A program made the position numbers and the translations under genes. A stretch of DNA of 64,000 bases from Chrysomallon squamiferum. Taxonomy: Eukaryota > Mollusca > Gastropoda > Neomphalida > Peltospiridae. The notes under the pieces are model-generated. The model had not been told where the DNA came from. It made no database searches and worked only from the letters and a program-made list of their open reading frames with translations. The stretch is from the NCBI GenBank assembly GCA_012295275.1, contig CM022671.1, positions 12,149,678-12,213,677 on the forward strand, given 5' to 3'. Below, piece by piece: positions 1 through 20,077 of the stretch (its first letter is position 1; the number at the start of each line of letters is the position of its first letter).

Positions 1-68
1 CTGCATATCATCTTCACCATTTAAACCACAACACTGAAGAACAAATACACAAACATTTATAACATTTG

Positions 69-5125
<5,057 letters not shown>

Positions 5126-5402
5126 TTCTTCTCGGGGAGAAGTAAAGTAGAGTTGAGAATGTGAATGTGTTTTTAATACGTTTGAATGTGTTTACATAAG
5201 TTTAATGTGATACGTCGAGGTCTGAAGATAATCAGGATGACAAAATACGGTTTTAGTAAAAATGTCAGACGAAGTGTCAACGTAGTTTACCCAGGGAAGT
5301 TTAGCAGGCGATGTTGTTATAAGTTGTCCCACATCCAATTCGAAAACAACAATCAGTATCTCGTCACACACGCGATAAATAAAATTGAAATTGAAAACAA
5401 GA

Positions 5403-5457
<55 letters not shown>

Positions 5458-5493
5458 AAAATTAAAAAAATCGAAAAAAAAAAAAAAAAAAAA
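5403..5493. repeat. Long A-run pair
   Basis: Two A homopolymers (about 5403-5455 and 5468-5493) separated by a short AT-rich spacer, in the presumed 5' flank of the MMP gene. Homopolymer length may be unreliable in the assembly. Confidence 0.9.
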
Positions 5494-6039
5494 ATCGAAA
5501 TAAAAAGTCATAAACAAACAAACAAAAACAATTTGACTATTTCATTTCAAGTGTAAAACTCGTGTGGTTGAATGACAATAATACGAATACCTGTCTGTAT
5601 GTTTTTGGTGAATATACCACATTTTGATGACAAATATCGGCTAAGACATTTCGTACTTGAAGGTTTGGGGACATTCTTTTTTTCTTGTTCTTGTAAGAAT
5701 ATTCATTCGTTCACAGAATTCGTTCACACTCCGATAAATAACGTCTAATGATCTCAGTAGAAACACTGCACTTTTCTCACGTTTGTGAAAAACTGACCTG
5801 GCCCCCTTCTTTTCACTGACTGTTTTCACAGTATAAATGTTAAACGATCTTTGTAACAACGCTTAACAAAACGGCGACACACTGAATACTGAGACTTGGA
5901 CAATACCATTAGCTTCTTTCTTTGTTGAGCCGGAAAGGTCATCTGTAATTGCTTCGGAGCCGCGAGTCAACACGAACACGAAATGTTGGAATTAAGTCAT
6001 TACCGATAATAATAAGCAAGCTAAAAAAAAAGAAAAGTT

Positions 6040-6075
<36 letters not shown>

Positions 6076-6227
6076 GTAGCAGAAGAAAAAGAGCAATCCT
6101 GACAAGAAAAGGAGAAGAATAAATGAATATGTCTTTAAAGACATTATCTTTACAAACACATTTTATTTGAGTGGCGGATTTAACTATAATCTTAAAAGGC
6201 TACATATTACGGCCTTACATGTATTGC

Positions 6228-6229
<2 letters not shown>

Positions 6230-6273
<44 letters not shown>
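6230..6273. repeat. (AAT)n microsatellite
   Basis: Uninterrupted ATA/AAT trinucleotide array in the gap between the MMP and beta-helix genes. Confidence 0.9.
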
Positions 6274-6274
<1 letters not shown>

Positions 6275-6416
6275 TCATTTCCACTTTCGAATAATAAATT
6301 TTAAAGAAAAGTAGATATTTGCAAAATTCAGTTATATGTATTTCATCTTTGTTTATACTGTACAGAGAAGCCATAGCTCAGAAGTCCTATTTATAAGTTT
6401 CTAAAAATCAACATTG

Positions 6417-6456
<40 letters not shown>

Positions 6457-6935
6457 AGCGTAAAAGATATACATTTATACGTTAATATGGATAGGCAGTC
6501 TGTCTGAATAACTCTACTTACATGATTAAGACGAAATAATCCTGGTTTGAAACGAGTAAACGGACGAACGTTTGTTACAAAAGGATGCTTCTGAAATAAC
6601 AGCAAATGCAGCAATAATGTTATATTCATCTTGAAGTCATAACTTCAGTATTGTACGAAGTAAATTACAACGGATATCCTCGTTCTACAGATAAATATTA
6701 CATTATGTTGACCTGTACAAGAAACTAAGTTTTAAAGCAAGTGTTTGGTGGATTATTTTTGTAATTAATTCTACCTTTGTAGTCTGACGAGAGTCTTCTG
6801 ACATTTTGTCCAAAACGTAAAAATATTTAGCTTCAAACACGCGAACAGCCGGCTTTAATAATCATACTTAAGGTAACGTTTTTAAAAAAAGGGTTTTATA
6901 ATAAATTGTATTCTACAGTGAACTGCTTATAATTT

Positions 6936-6936
<1 letters not shown>

Positions 6937-6978
<42 letters not shown>

Positions 6979-6981
6979 TTT
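6937..6981. repeat. (ATTT)n microsatellite
   Basis: About eleven tandem copies of TTTA/ATTT, upstream of the beta-helix gene start. Confidence 0.9.
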
Positions 6982-7561
6982 GATCAGCATTCATAAAAAT
7001 GAAATAAATAATAAAACTGAAAAAACCCCGAAACAAGTGTAATACACAAAAGCATAATTCAGTAGAATTTAATGTAAAGAATATCCTTATTATCGTTGAG
7101 TTAATTTTTTTCTGCTCGTTCCCAACAGTACTATTCGTTTAAATAAGCAACAACAACAACATCAGCAACTGATTACGAGCAAGGAATCACTTTCACTAAG
7201 AGGAAGCAAGTAACATGTTTTTAGTTTTTAAAAATTTGTTTTAATTTAGCTTTTGTTATTCAAATATTTTTAGCTTTTGATATTCAACCATTCAGATTAT
7301 TATTACTTATTAGAACAATTTCACTGGTTTCATTTTGGAGCATGACTTGAAACTACAACGGATACTTCAGCACTTTGAATAAACAGTTTATCTGTTGCTG
7401 CAATAAGTGATGAAGTTTCAGTAACGTAGCTTGTTTTGTTTGATGCACTACCCAGATTTACTGGTAGGCCTACATTTTAGATCAGTGAGAACATCCAGCT
7501 GGTGCCAGTTGTCGAATTCACGCAGATTTGTGTTTAATACAACTATTATTAACAGATAAGA

Positions 7562-9339
7562 ATGTCTCTTATATTAGGTGTTAATACTTTCTGCAGTACA
7601 TTGCTGTGGTACTGTACTGTAATGGGCTCGTTAACTCATCTGTGTCTGGCCCTGCTACTTCAGCACGTCAGTGCAGCTACTGTGTATATGTATGTAGGAC
7701 CTCATGGATCAGACTCAAACAGCGGGTAAAGTGGTGGTGTTCCTGAATGTGTTTCAGTTCTTTAATACGTTTTTCTTAATAACATTATAAACACATATCC
7801 ATAGTTAAAGGGTTGTTTTTTCTTTTCTTCTTTTTTTATAATTATATAAAGTAATAGTCCAAATATATTAGGAATATTAACCTAAAACAAATTTAAATTT
7901 TATTTGTTTTCTGACGTCCATTCTTAATTTATATTTAACGTATTTATTTTATTTTATTGTTTTCTTCAATACTACACTTAAATTAGTATGCAAAAGTTGT
8001 TGTCTTACACAGATTACTTTTATTCAGAAAAAAAAAAAAAAAAACGTAACGAAGGTTTCATGCGGCGTCAGTAGAAAATTTAACGGTATTTTGAAAAATC
8101 TTGCATTCGTAAATTCTGATGATTATTTCGTCGTTGTCGCCCTGATTGTCATCATCATTATTATCACTGATGTTGTTATGATGATGATGATGCTTATTAT
8201 TATTATTATCATTATTATTATTATTTTAGTGCAAGTCACGGAAATGCTTTCCTGACTTTGGAAAAAGCGAAATTGAAAGCTGTACATGAAACAGAAGTGA
8301 AAGGGAACAGTAAGCAGTTTTAGAATTTGTAGTAATTAAAAGTGATAAATTATACCAAATAATAAATCACATAGCTACTTTTTCTTCAACTATTGCTACT
8401 TAAAACTTGCTAAAAATTAAATGTTCGGTATTAATGGCAGTTAATTGGGTCATAATCTAAACATTGTAAAGAAAATATTAAACGTGGGACTATTAAATTC
8501 TGTCCATTATCATTATTATTATTTATAATTATGTTGATATATAATTGCAGTGTAGTATTGTATGTCATATATTATACAATAAAATTGTGTATATGAGAAA
8601 ATTGTGTTCCAGAAAATTCAAAAGTAATCTTATTTTGGTTTAATGTTAACAGTATTAATATCCCAAACGCTATATATACGGATTACTGATCTTACATGCA
8701 TTTCGAAACTGTTACTGGCTGAAGCTCATTACAAAGAAAGCTCACCTTCTTGGATCAAATATTCACAAGCACATAACTGCTATTATAGTAACTATCCGTG
8801 CTATATCAGACCTTCACAACTTAAAAAATAAATGTATGAGCGGTCCAAGATTATAAAATATTCTATAAAGACATCCTTAGTCACAAAAGATTTGCAGCCA
8901 CTGACCTATTTATCAAACTTTATAAAAATTAATGACAACTTTACATAATAGTTTTGCCTGTTATATTTTTTTTACTTTATTTTATTTTTTTTATACGCTT
9001 CTGCTTTTGTTATCATTTTTATCTTATCCTCAACACAAACAGAATGTTCTGAGATAACACAAAATGAATGTACTGGTTAGAACTATAAAAGTCTAGCCTT
9101 CATATTAATTTTGTTTTTCAGATGTAAATGTGGGTTTGGTATATGTTGAGATAGAGAGAGAGACTGCTTATGTCAGTGCTACTTATGTTTTCAGTGAGAC
9201 TGGGTTAGGGAGAGGCAGGCTTTTTATCCTTTGTGTGTGAATGACAGGTCGAGAGCATACAAACGTGAAGAATCATTTTATTTATTTTATTTTTGTTTTT
9301 ACAATGAGAGGAGTTCAGTGCAGTTGATATTGATATTAA

Positions 9340-9392
<53 letters not shown>

Positions 9393-9838
9393 GTTTGTTT
9401 TTGTTCTGCAGGTGTCATTGTAGAACTTCTTCCAGGTTATCACGATTTGAAATCCACACTTCAGTTCTCAAACGGACACAAACATCGAGTCACTTTCCGA
9501 GCTTACAAAAGCCAGGAAGTACACGTGGTAGGAGAACTTAGAACATGCTTATATACATATAAACACAACCAAGTACAAGCACGCACGCATAGATACACAT
9601 ACACACACACAGAGATACATTCAGTTTGAAGTGGATAAGATTTTATACAAGAATATGTATAAATTATGTTTTCATTTTCAAGTAGTATTCATGAGTGTGA
9701 CATTGATTTCATTCAGACTGGTGGAAAGCGAATCAGCAGTAGTTTGTTCCATCACGTCACAGTCCACAGAGAGCTCCAGCGTTTACCTCATGTTGCAAGA
9801 AACAAAGTAAGAATTAAATATTATCTTTTAGTTAGTAT

Positions 9839-9914
<76 letters not shown>

Positions 9915-10303
9915 TCCTTTTGGGAATACTGATCATTGCAGTTATAACTTATGTATAAAGTACAACTAATTTTTTATTTCAAGCAATTTAAATTAAAGTT
10001 CTGGGTCTGTATTTTTTTTTTTTTTTTTTTCACATTAATAGCATTATTTCATAGAATATCGTAGAAATTCTGTTGATCAATACTTGGTGATACAGACAGC
10101 TGTGTAATTTATAGCCATTAACTGATATTTCTTGTTCAGGTGGTCAAGGTACATTTGCCTGATGCTGGGATCACGGACTATGGACAGATGACGCGCTATG
10201 GTTTTGGCATTGTTAGAACGGCTCCTCTTGAACTGTTCATTAATGGCAGGCCAACACGATTTGCACAATGGCCAAATGAGGTATAAGGAAGTATAGTGAC
10301 AGA

Positions 10304-10342
<39 letters not shown>

Positions 10343-12063
10343 AACACCTTAGGCCTGCAGTTAAAGGCTTCATGCATAAGATTTAAACCTTACAGATAAA
10401 ACAACCGAAAAATAACAACAACAAAACTAAAAACAAAAATAACTTCACACGGCCTTAAAAAACATCGTAAATACATGCTTGAGCGATTAATAGTTTAATC
10501 AGGGCTACGTGCCTTAGACTGGCACTCTGGTGTAAGTAGTAATTATCGGGAATGACATGAAAGCTTAGTACTGGAAGAGATGAATAGAAATAATAACAGA
10601 ATTGTAGAGAAGATTAGAAAAGTATGAAATTGACAGATTTTTCTCTCTTTTGTTATCCATCAGAAATTAAGATTTCTCTTTAATCAGCACCTTTCTTGGT
10701 TTATATAATTTAATATAATATTTAGTTCTTATCACACTAACGAAGTTTATTACATCGATTTTGTGTTCAGCTGCTGCATTTACGTTCATTTTAATAAAAA
10801 TAATTTGTATGAGCTAATGATTTTTTTTATTTAAACTGTTGTCGTTTTCTTCATTCCGAACATTTTAAAACAACATCAGTATTATTATTCTTGCTACTAC
10901 TATTACTATGTTACTACTGCTACTGCTGCTACTATTATTATTACCACTTCTATATATATATATATACTACTGATAATAATAATAAAGAAAAATGACTATT
11001 CACGAAAATATTAGTTTAATATATGTTTGTGATACGAGGGTTACATTAACGTGGAGTCTGTCCCAGACGGCAAAGATGGCGCAAGGTTTACATACTCCGT
11101 ACCTGACAACAGAGACTTAAAATGGGCTCATGAGAAGCAGCCGTGGGTTTACGGATTTTGGTAAGTGTGTCTGAGTGTGTGTGCGTGTGTGTAGTTATGT
11201 GTGTATATGTATATTGTCTCTGTGTGCATATGTGTGTATGTGCGAATGTGTGTGTGTACACTTATAGATACCTAAATTCAGTATATATACATACATACAT
11301 ATATCATACGTACATATTTACATCCACACATACATACATACATAAATACATACATACGTACGTACATACATACATCCATACATACATAGATATATACATA
11401 CATACATACGTACGTACATACATAGATATATACAGACAGACAGACAGATGGACAGACAAACACTTCTGTTGGTGATACATTCAGCTATACACTCAAGCGT
11501 GCGTGCACGCACAAGAAAGGCACGCACTTTGTGTGTCTTACTAATTTTTTAGGTACTGGGGATGGGCAGACGATGCTGTGAAGGTGACAAATTTTGACGT
11601 CCAAAATAAAATAATAACACTGGCCCAGCCTGTCAGATTTGGTCTTAGACAAGGTTTGTGTTCAAAATGATCAGCTGAAGATAACGTTTTATTATGTGAA
11701 CTTTAGAGTGGTTTGTTGTATTTATTCAGTGAACGGTTTTAACAAGTCACCTCTTTTAAATAAATATATTTGTCTGCAGGTATATGATGGTATAAATAGT
11801 GTGTATGTTTGTGTGTGTGCATGTGTGTGTGTATGTGTGTATGTGTTTGTATGTATACGTGTTTATTTGAGGGTATGAGTTTGTTTGAGTGTGTTTGTGT
11901 CTGAATATATAGGAATTTTAAAATGAAATTAGAAATAAAAATACCCACTTGGGACAGGAACTCATTATAGTTAGATACACAATTTATCTCATTTTTTGAA
12001 ATTGTTGTCATCTTACTTATTTTATTAACAAAGCTATTTCCATCAGAAATAAAACAGACATAC

Positions 12064-12100
<37 letters not shown>

Positions 12101-12894
12101 CAATGCTGTAATATGTTGTTTATGTAATACAAACAATATGTTTAGGTTTTCTACCAAACATTGGTGGTTTTTCCAAACAAGGAGGATATTTTCGAGTTAT
12201 CAACATGTTATCCGAACTGGATGAACCAGTAAGTTATTATTTACTACAGAAATAGTGAAACAAATAATTATTAATAGTAGAGCATATCAAATTTTTCTAT
12301 ACAAACTTGAAGAATCTGAAAAATAACTCATCAGAATAACATGAAAATAACATCCGTAAAATAAATGCTTAACAGATAATTTGCTATAAAATAAAATAAT
12401 GATCACAACTGAATTAAACTGCTTTGTAGGGAGAATATTACATCGACCGAACAACAGGAGATTTATATGTTTGGCCTAACACTCCGTCGGGAACTCTGTC
12501 TCACTCAGATATCGTATACGCCTCGTTGATTAACACTTGTTTTAGGTAAGTTCACTGCTGATAACAGAGAGGAACCGTGGTCAGTTGTTAGCGGAACAAT
12601 AAATCCTTCTAAGTCAGAATTTTCCATTCCATTAGATGCCACAAATCATTTGTTAATCTATTGTTTGTTCTTTGGATTGTAAGAGGCTTGTAAAAGAGTT
12701 TTGTTGCTGATCAGTAAAAATATGTAATGTGTTTTCAAAACAGAAAATACAATTACACTGCACGCAGGAACATATCATAGAAATAAGTATTGTGATTTGG
12801 GTAAAACATTTATTTTTAAATATTGCGTCATTTCCTTTCAGAAATTATTCGTCTTTTTCTTTCTTTTCTGTTTTTTAATATATATTTTTAAAAA

Positions 12895-12939
<45 letters not shown>

Positions 12940-13431
12940 GTTTTTATTTGTTTTGATGTTTTTATAGTTTAAAAAAAATAATAATAGATAATCAGATAAT
13001 GTGACAATTTTGCTTTGTGCACATTTCTCAATAAAAAGTTAAAATTAAAAAGGATTTTATAATAGATTTTATCATTTAACATAAATAAAGTAATGAAAGA
13101 AAACCACTTAATGTTTCTCTTTACTCTTCAATATCACATTTATTTTAATTCTCGAATCCATTGCTTATTAAAAATAATATTTAAAAATAATAAAATACAC
13201 TTTACAAATTAACTATTTGTATTATACCTTGTTTATTCTGTTTTATCTGGGGTTTTTTGTTTGTTATTTTGACTGTTTTTTCTAGTATTGCCAGTGGTGT
13301 ATATAATCTCGTTTTCTCGAACTTCACCGTGGAAGCATGTCGTCATCATGGTTTTAGTGCCACCGACATTCACAACGTCAAATTTATAAACATGGAAATT
13401 AAAAACTCAGGTATCCATTAAAAGGAAATAT

Positions 13432-13521
<90 letters not shown>

Positions 13522-16500
13522 AGTTCAAATATATATTATTTGTTTTAGTTTTTACTTTGTTTTTACTTTTCTGAATTTCTGAATAAAATATTTTAGGTGC
13601 TAATGGCATATCGTGTAGAGGAGACTGTAGATCTATTACAGTGTCAAAGTGTGAGATACATCATGTTGACGGCGGAATCCATATATCAGGCAAGTAAAAA
13701 TATAAGTTCTGCACTTTAATATTGGAAAATGTTTAAGTAAGTGATGGTAAAAATTAAATAGCAATGGCTAAACTCACTTGTATTTGTTTCTGTAACAAAC
13801 AAAAAAATCTGGCACAAGGACTATACGGTCAAAAATTAAAAAGAAACTAGTACACAAGCAATATAATAATTAACGAACTTATTTTAACTCTAAATGCAAA
13901 GGCGGCCAACACGATAAACAAGATTATGTTATATGTTACATATATTTGCAGGTGGTAGACGTGCAACACTGACTCCCTCTGGAAACTTGATTGAAGACAA
14001 TCACATATGGCAGTATTCCAGAGTTGCTGCTGTTGATCATTTCGGTATCGGCTGTTTTGGCGTGCACAACATGATACGTCACAATGAACTACACGATGGC
14101 CAGTATACTGCTATATGGTGGGCTGTATGTATAACAGGGCTTGTATTGCATGCATTGCAATCTCTCTATCTTAATACATACATTTTCATTTCTTTATTAC
14201 AAATCTATATTTATGTTTCTTTTTCTTTATCTCTTCTTTGTATGTGTATGTGTCTATGTATGTTTATATACGAACGTGAGAGAAGTACTTTAATGCTAAG
14301 TAGATTGATAATTTGATATTTGCCCTGCATCTTTGCGATGTATAATGTTTTGAAATAATTCAGAACGAGACTATATGTAATACTTTTAGGGAAATGACCA
14401 TGTAATTGAATACAATCACGTGTGGAACAACTGTGTCAATTCTAGCGACTGTGGAGCGATTCACGCTGGCAGAGACTGGACTAATGTAAGAATTTAGAGA
14501 ACTACATTTAACAGATTCAAAAATCTAACGTTTATCATTTGTATTTTATCAGTAACCACAAACTGATGATAAGTGTCTCTGAATGTTGTCAAAGGAAGAC
14601 TATGTATAAAATCAACAATCACAGAAATCGATATACGCAAAACTTTGCAAAGATATGACTGTCCAGATTCTTATCTTTGTCTGAGATGATGATAGATACT
14701 AATTATGTATTTTAGTTCAATAACAACGACGATCTAACTTATTTATATAATAAATGTAACTTAAATTTCAGCGAGGAAACGTGATTCGCTACAACCACAT
14801 ACACCACACTCTACGTTTCTGGCCTGGTTCACACGTCAGAGGAATTATGCTTGATGATCAGTATTCCAGCGTCACCATCGAGCACAACGTCTTCTACCAC
14901 GTACTGCTTTCCTTAAAGCTAACTGAATTAAACTATATTAATAATATAAAAAACATACTACCTTTTAAAAAGTAAATACGTGTAAATTAACCCTGAATAA
15001 TAGATATATTCTGAAAATCGGACTAGTTTCTTGAAAGGTAAATAATGTTGTATAATTTGAAACGCAATGCCTTTTTTTAAAACTATGTATTTTATACTGA
15101 AATAATATAGACTATAATGCTGTTACATAATTTGGAGTGATTTCCAACATTTACTGATAAGAAAATAATTTCTAAAATAAAAGAAAGCAACAAAAATTTG
15201 TTTTAAATTTATAATTTTATACAGTATGATATAACCTATTTTCAAGGCAATTTGTTGATATTTTTGTTTATTACCTTTGATTGTTCATGTATTTAGAATT
15301 ATACATTATTTTGCTATGTCAGTTTTACTATGGCTTAAGTATCAATCACCTCCATTATCATTTAGATAATTAAGGTTAAATTTTAAAATGAGGAATTTTA
15401 AATCTAACATCAACAGAATGAAATTCATGTGAACATTGGCGGAGGCAGAGACAACATCGTACGATACAACGTCTTCTACAACGCGACAGGGTCGTCGATT
15501 CATGTCGATGGACGGGGTTTACCAAATGGCAACGGAAACAATGGCACACTGGAAACCCGGTTAAAGGTACATTACTTTGTAAATACAGTCAAGTTATGAC
15601 ACTCTGGACAAATAACTATCAGGCACATGCGGAAAATTACCTAGGATGGCGAAAGCTCAAGGTTTGACACGTCTTCTCTGGAAAATAGTTTAAGAAGATA
15701 GAAATTCATTTTGAATAGGCGGATTTTGAAATCAGAATACGTACCTGCTTTTACTTAATTATGTTTTTGTTTTTTTAAGGCAACCAGTTCTAAATTTATG
15801 TTTTTATTTTAAAATAAAAGAAGAAACAAAATGATTAAAACTTCATATAACGCGAGATTTTGCTGAGATAATGGAATGGTCATTATGATTATAAATATTT
15901 ACTTTATTGACTCGTATCAACATTTCTTGTATTTCTTCCCCATACCATTGTTCTCTTGCTTTTACAGGCTGTTCCATATACAAGCAAACTGTGGCAAGAA
16001 AAATATCCCAAACTTGCAGTTATAGATCAGACAAATGCAAATGCTCCAGAAGGCATGTAATAACTGTAATTCAGGTTGTTAAGCTTTTTATAAAATCACG
16101 TGCTACATCTTCAGGTTTGTAACTTCCAATTGCTTCTGTGACGTTTCAAAATGAATCTTGATATAATATTTATATAACATAAAAGAAAATAAAGATAAAT
16201 AAAAGAAAATCTCTAATAACTGAACACATTTTTTAAACATACAGTAGTAGATTCCTGTATGATAATGATTACATTATCGTATTTCACTGTTTCGTGGGGC
16301 TCTCATATAAATCGAATGTGACTTACAGATTCACCTTCCTAGAGAGAGGGACCAGTCGGTGTCATGGTTTGAGGTTAATTTTGGATCACTGAGACTATTT
16401 CAGGTGTACGATAGAAAATAATAAAAATAACAGAAGTGTAAAAATCTACAAGGTGCTAAACATTATTATTTCATTGTTTGTTTTATCGAAGTGCATAAAA

Positions 16501-19500
16501 GGATCTTTGTTGTGTACATCTTCAAGTAGAGGAATGCACACTCCTGTCTTTTCATAAAACAAAATACAGTGACTGGCTGGCAGAAATAATAAATAACCCA
16601 GTGGTTGCACCTAGTAGGCTAGATACTTAAACTCACCATTTTCAAATCACTGTTCTAACCACTGAGCTAGTATCGTCTCAAATTGTAGAAGATGCACCCA
16701 TTTCATGATAACTGATAACATATAAACATCATTAATTGTTCATTTCAGGTAACAAAATATATGACAATGTATATTACAATGAACATGGCAAACAATTCAA
16801 CCCTATCAGTGAGAGCTTGAACACCATAAACTATTTTGATGTTCATGACAACTTTAAGGTAAATCATTTTTTTGTTTTCGACTTCGTGGTATATCAAATA
16901 TTTAAAAAAAAAAAAAAAAAAAACAATTATTATAATAATTATTATTTTTTTAACTCAGCTGTTTATGATTGTAGGTTCAAACAAATATGAACTTGTGACT
17001 GTCTACGTATCAGTATTATTATTTTACAAACTATACACCTAATTGCATATAGATTTAACAAAGACGTCAGATAACATAAAGCGGAAAATGTATTTATCTC
17101 CAATTCAGTATTCATACTAAAACACCATTTCAAAGATTAAACTGTATTTAACAGTCACCGTCACCAACTGACTTCTGGTCGCCAGAAAATAATGATTTTC
17201 GTCTGCGATGTCTGGCGGGCGACTGGGCGAATACTTTGAACTTTGCACAACCAGTAGACTTGAACTCTGTGGGACCACGATACCAAACCGGGCCTGCGTA
17301 CTTAAACATAGGTCAGTCATTTCTGACTACCATACAGCCGTTTGTACGTATGTGTGTTTATGTGAGGATGTGGGTATGAGTGTTTGTGTCTTGCGATTCC
17401 GATTTCCAGATGTATATTAAGAATTAAAACTAAAAACTAAAAATGAAATTTGAAATAAAGATAAACGTTAGGTTGTTATGAGACGAACACGTTCTAGTTT
17501 TATTCATGACAGAATATGGTACATCTTTTTTTATGTATCTTTTATTATTTTAAAAACCTGAATTTGAAAATGACCTAAATACGTTTTAAGATCTGAAACA
17601 GCAGTATTTGCTGGATTATCTCGTGTTTAGTCCACTTGATAAAACTGTTGTTGAACAAGATTTATAATAATAAGAAGTCTTAGTGTATATTTCATGACAA
17701 ATTCTAATCCCTTTAATGTTAATTCTACAGTATGGCATAAACAATCAACAAATATGATTTCAGTTAATATAATTATTTGGTATGATTGTTTTTTTTGAAT
17801 AACAGAGCAAAGTTAATTTGTTGTCAAATAATATATATATTACTAAACAATTATTAGTATTATAACTCTTTAAACAGGTTTTTGTTAAAATAATATTTGG
17901 AATAACAAATATTATTTTTTGAATATTAAGTGTACAATTTCATTAGCAAAAAAACAACAAAAAAAACCCAAAACAAACGAACAACGAGAGTAAAAACAAA
18001 TAAACAGCCTCTTTATCAGTCATAGAAATATTTAACAGACAGAATGCATTAATTAATAAATGAAAGTCCTTTTATAAAATCTGTTCTCAATGTGATGAAA
18101 GATATTCGTTTACAGATCGTTATGAGAAGAGTCATCATTCTGCCACTCCCAAACCTTGTGCTGGAACACAGGCGCCCGCAACCAAAGCACCCAAAACACC
18201 CTACCTGTCTGACGGATCAGGACCAAACAACATACATCCTGATATTCCAAAATATGGTGAGTAATAAATAAAATACTAGATTACATATATATATATGTGT
18301 GTGTGTATGTGTATGTATATATATATATATATATCTATATATATGCAGTTTAAAAATCTAGTTGTTTCTCCCGATTGCAAATATATCAAGATTATATGTT
18401 GTTATAAAAGCCAAAACATGGTAGGCCTAGATATGTAATTTGACTGATAAAAGATCATACAGTAGTGAAAGTGGGATTCTTTTAATGACAGCTGTTTGAG
18501 TTCAGATATTAAATCTTCATATATTTAAATGATAAAATTATATTTCTTCAAGGTTGTTGGTTTATCACGACTGGGTGTCCGCACGATGAATACAGCGGGC
18601 TAGTGAGAGACAAGTACGGAGAGGAACATGTAAATGCAGGACGAGACGAGGACGCGTGCCTGGCAAGAGCTGCCGACGAGTGGCGGTACTGCGGCTCGCC
18701 GAGTGACCACACAGTCACCACCGTTTTTGGACCAACAGGTAAAGCATTCCTAGCCTAGAATTCATTAAACTGTTTTCACTGTTTATTTAAATTTTTGTTA
18801 TGAAAAAAGTAATTCTTTTCTGAATATTCAAATTTAACATATAACATAAACAAGCAAAATGCAATAAAATTTACTTTTTAAATATTTTAAAAATGGCTAT
18901 GAGGTTTTATAAAATACTATACAATAATTTTAAAAACTCATAATATTTTCTATATTTACAGTGTTGAAACAGTGAGTATTTTTTTATGCTGGGTATAATT
19001 AAACGTCAGTTCTGTATTTTCACAGGGGCCATGACACTCGCTGGTTCTGGCTGCTACTTTGCTGATTATGGCTGCCCAAAATATCACATATATCACCCTA
19101 AAGGCGCCTTCTACCATGACCACTATGGTGAGCAGCATGGAGCACTCAGTGATGAAAACACTTGTCTCAGTCGTGCCAGAGATGAATGGGTCTACTGCGG
19201 ATCTGATCCTAACTTTCCCATCACAAGTCTTTATGCACCCACTGGTTCGTCAATTCATTGTAACTTTCATTTTAAAATAGTTTTATTATTTCTTTCCAAA
19301 AATGTTTTCATCCATCTCCTCTTTCATTTAGTCTGTCTTTCGTCTCTTTTCCTACATCTTAATGGACACTTTAGTGTCAACCACTCGTTCATGCTTGGAC
19401 TGACTCTCAAACTCTCTGCTCATGCTAAGTTTTAACTATTAATATTTCACTTGTTCAACATTTATGTTCTTGTTTTTTTTAACACAGAGTTTTAAAGTCT

Positions 19501-20022
19501 TAAAACTTCTTTTCTTTTATAATAACATTCTGCTTTTTTTCGTCACCCTCAGGTAAATCAAAATCTGCTGGTGGCGGCTGCTGGATTAAAATAAAAAATT
19601 GTCCTGGAGACTCTAAACTGCAACACACATTTTTCTATGATGCATGGGGAGCAACGAACTTGGATACAGGCATTTTCATATTGCAATATTCCACTTTTTA
19701 GTTTTTTGGTGGAGTTTTTATTATTATTATTATTATTGATATTTCTTTTCTATTTCATTAATTTAAAAATACTATGTAACATACTGATATATTGTACAGA
19801 ATGTACTATAACTAGAAGTATTTTTTTCTATTTAAAATTAACAGAAACATCAGTGTTAAATAATCCATTACTGACATACACACTGACTCTACTTATTAAC
19901 ACATTATCTACCTATTAAGAGAATATTTTCTAGGAAACCTTTTAATTACGTTTTTTTTCCACTCTATATGTTCTCTTTTTTTCAATTTTATGATCAAAAC
20001 AATCTAAATTTGGATTTTTAAC

Positions 20023-20077
<55 letters not shown>

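Larger units (their letters stand above)
5126..7561. other. Divergent intergenic region between the MMP and beta-helix genes
   Basis: About 2.4 kb between two divergent starts, so it should hold both promoters. It contains A-runs (5403-5493), a T-run (6045-6070), AAT, AT and ATTT microsatellites, and unique AT-rich sequence. Open frames here are short, show no domain and are explained by low-complexity runs. No RNA gene was recognised. Confidence 0.6.

Noticed and set aside
5186-5503. 105-codon plus-strand open frame rich in Lys
   Set aside because: More than half is a translated A-run; no domain, splice or conservation signal.
11070-11085. AAGATGGCGC, YY1-like motif
   Set aside because: Lies inside coding exon 6 of the beta-helix gene; a chance match, unlike the one at the CTTNBP2-family start.
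11143-11527. Open frames on both strands with Tyr/Thr/His or Tyr/Val/Cys repeats
   Set aside because: Translations of a TACA tetranucleotide array inside an intron.
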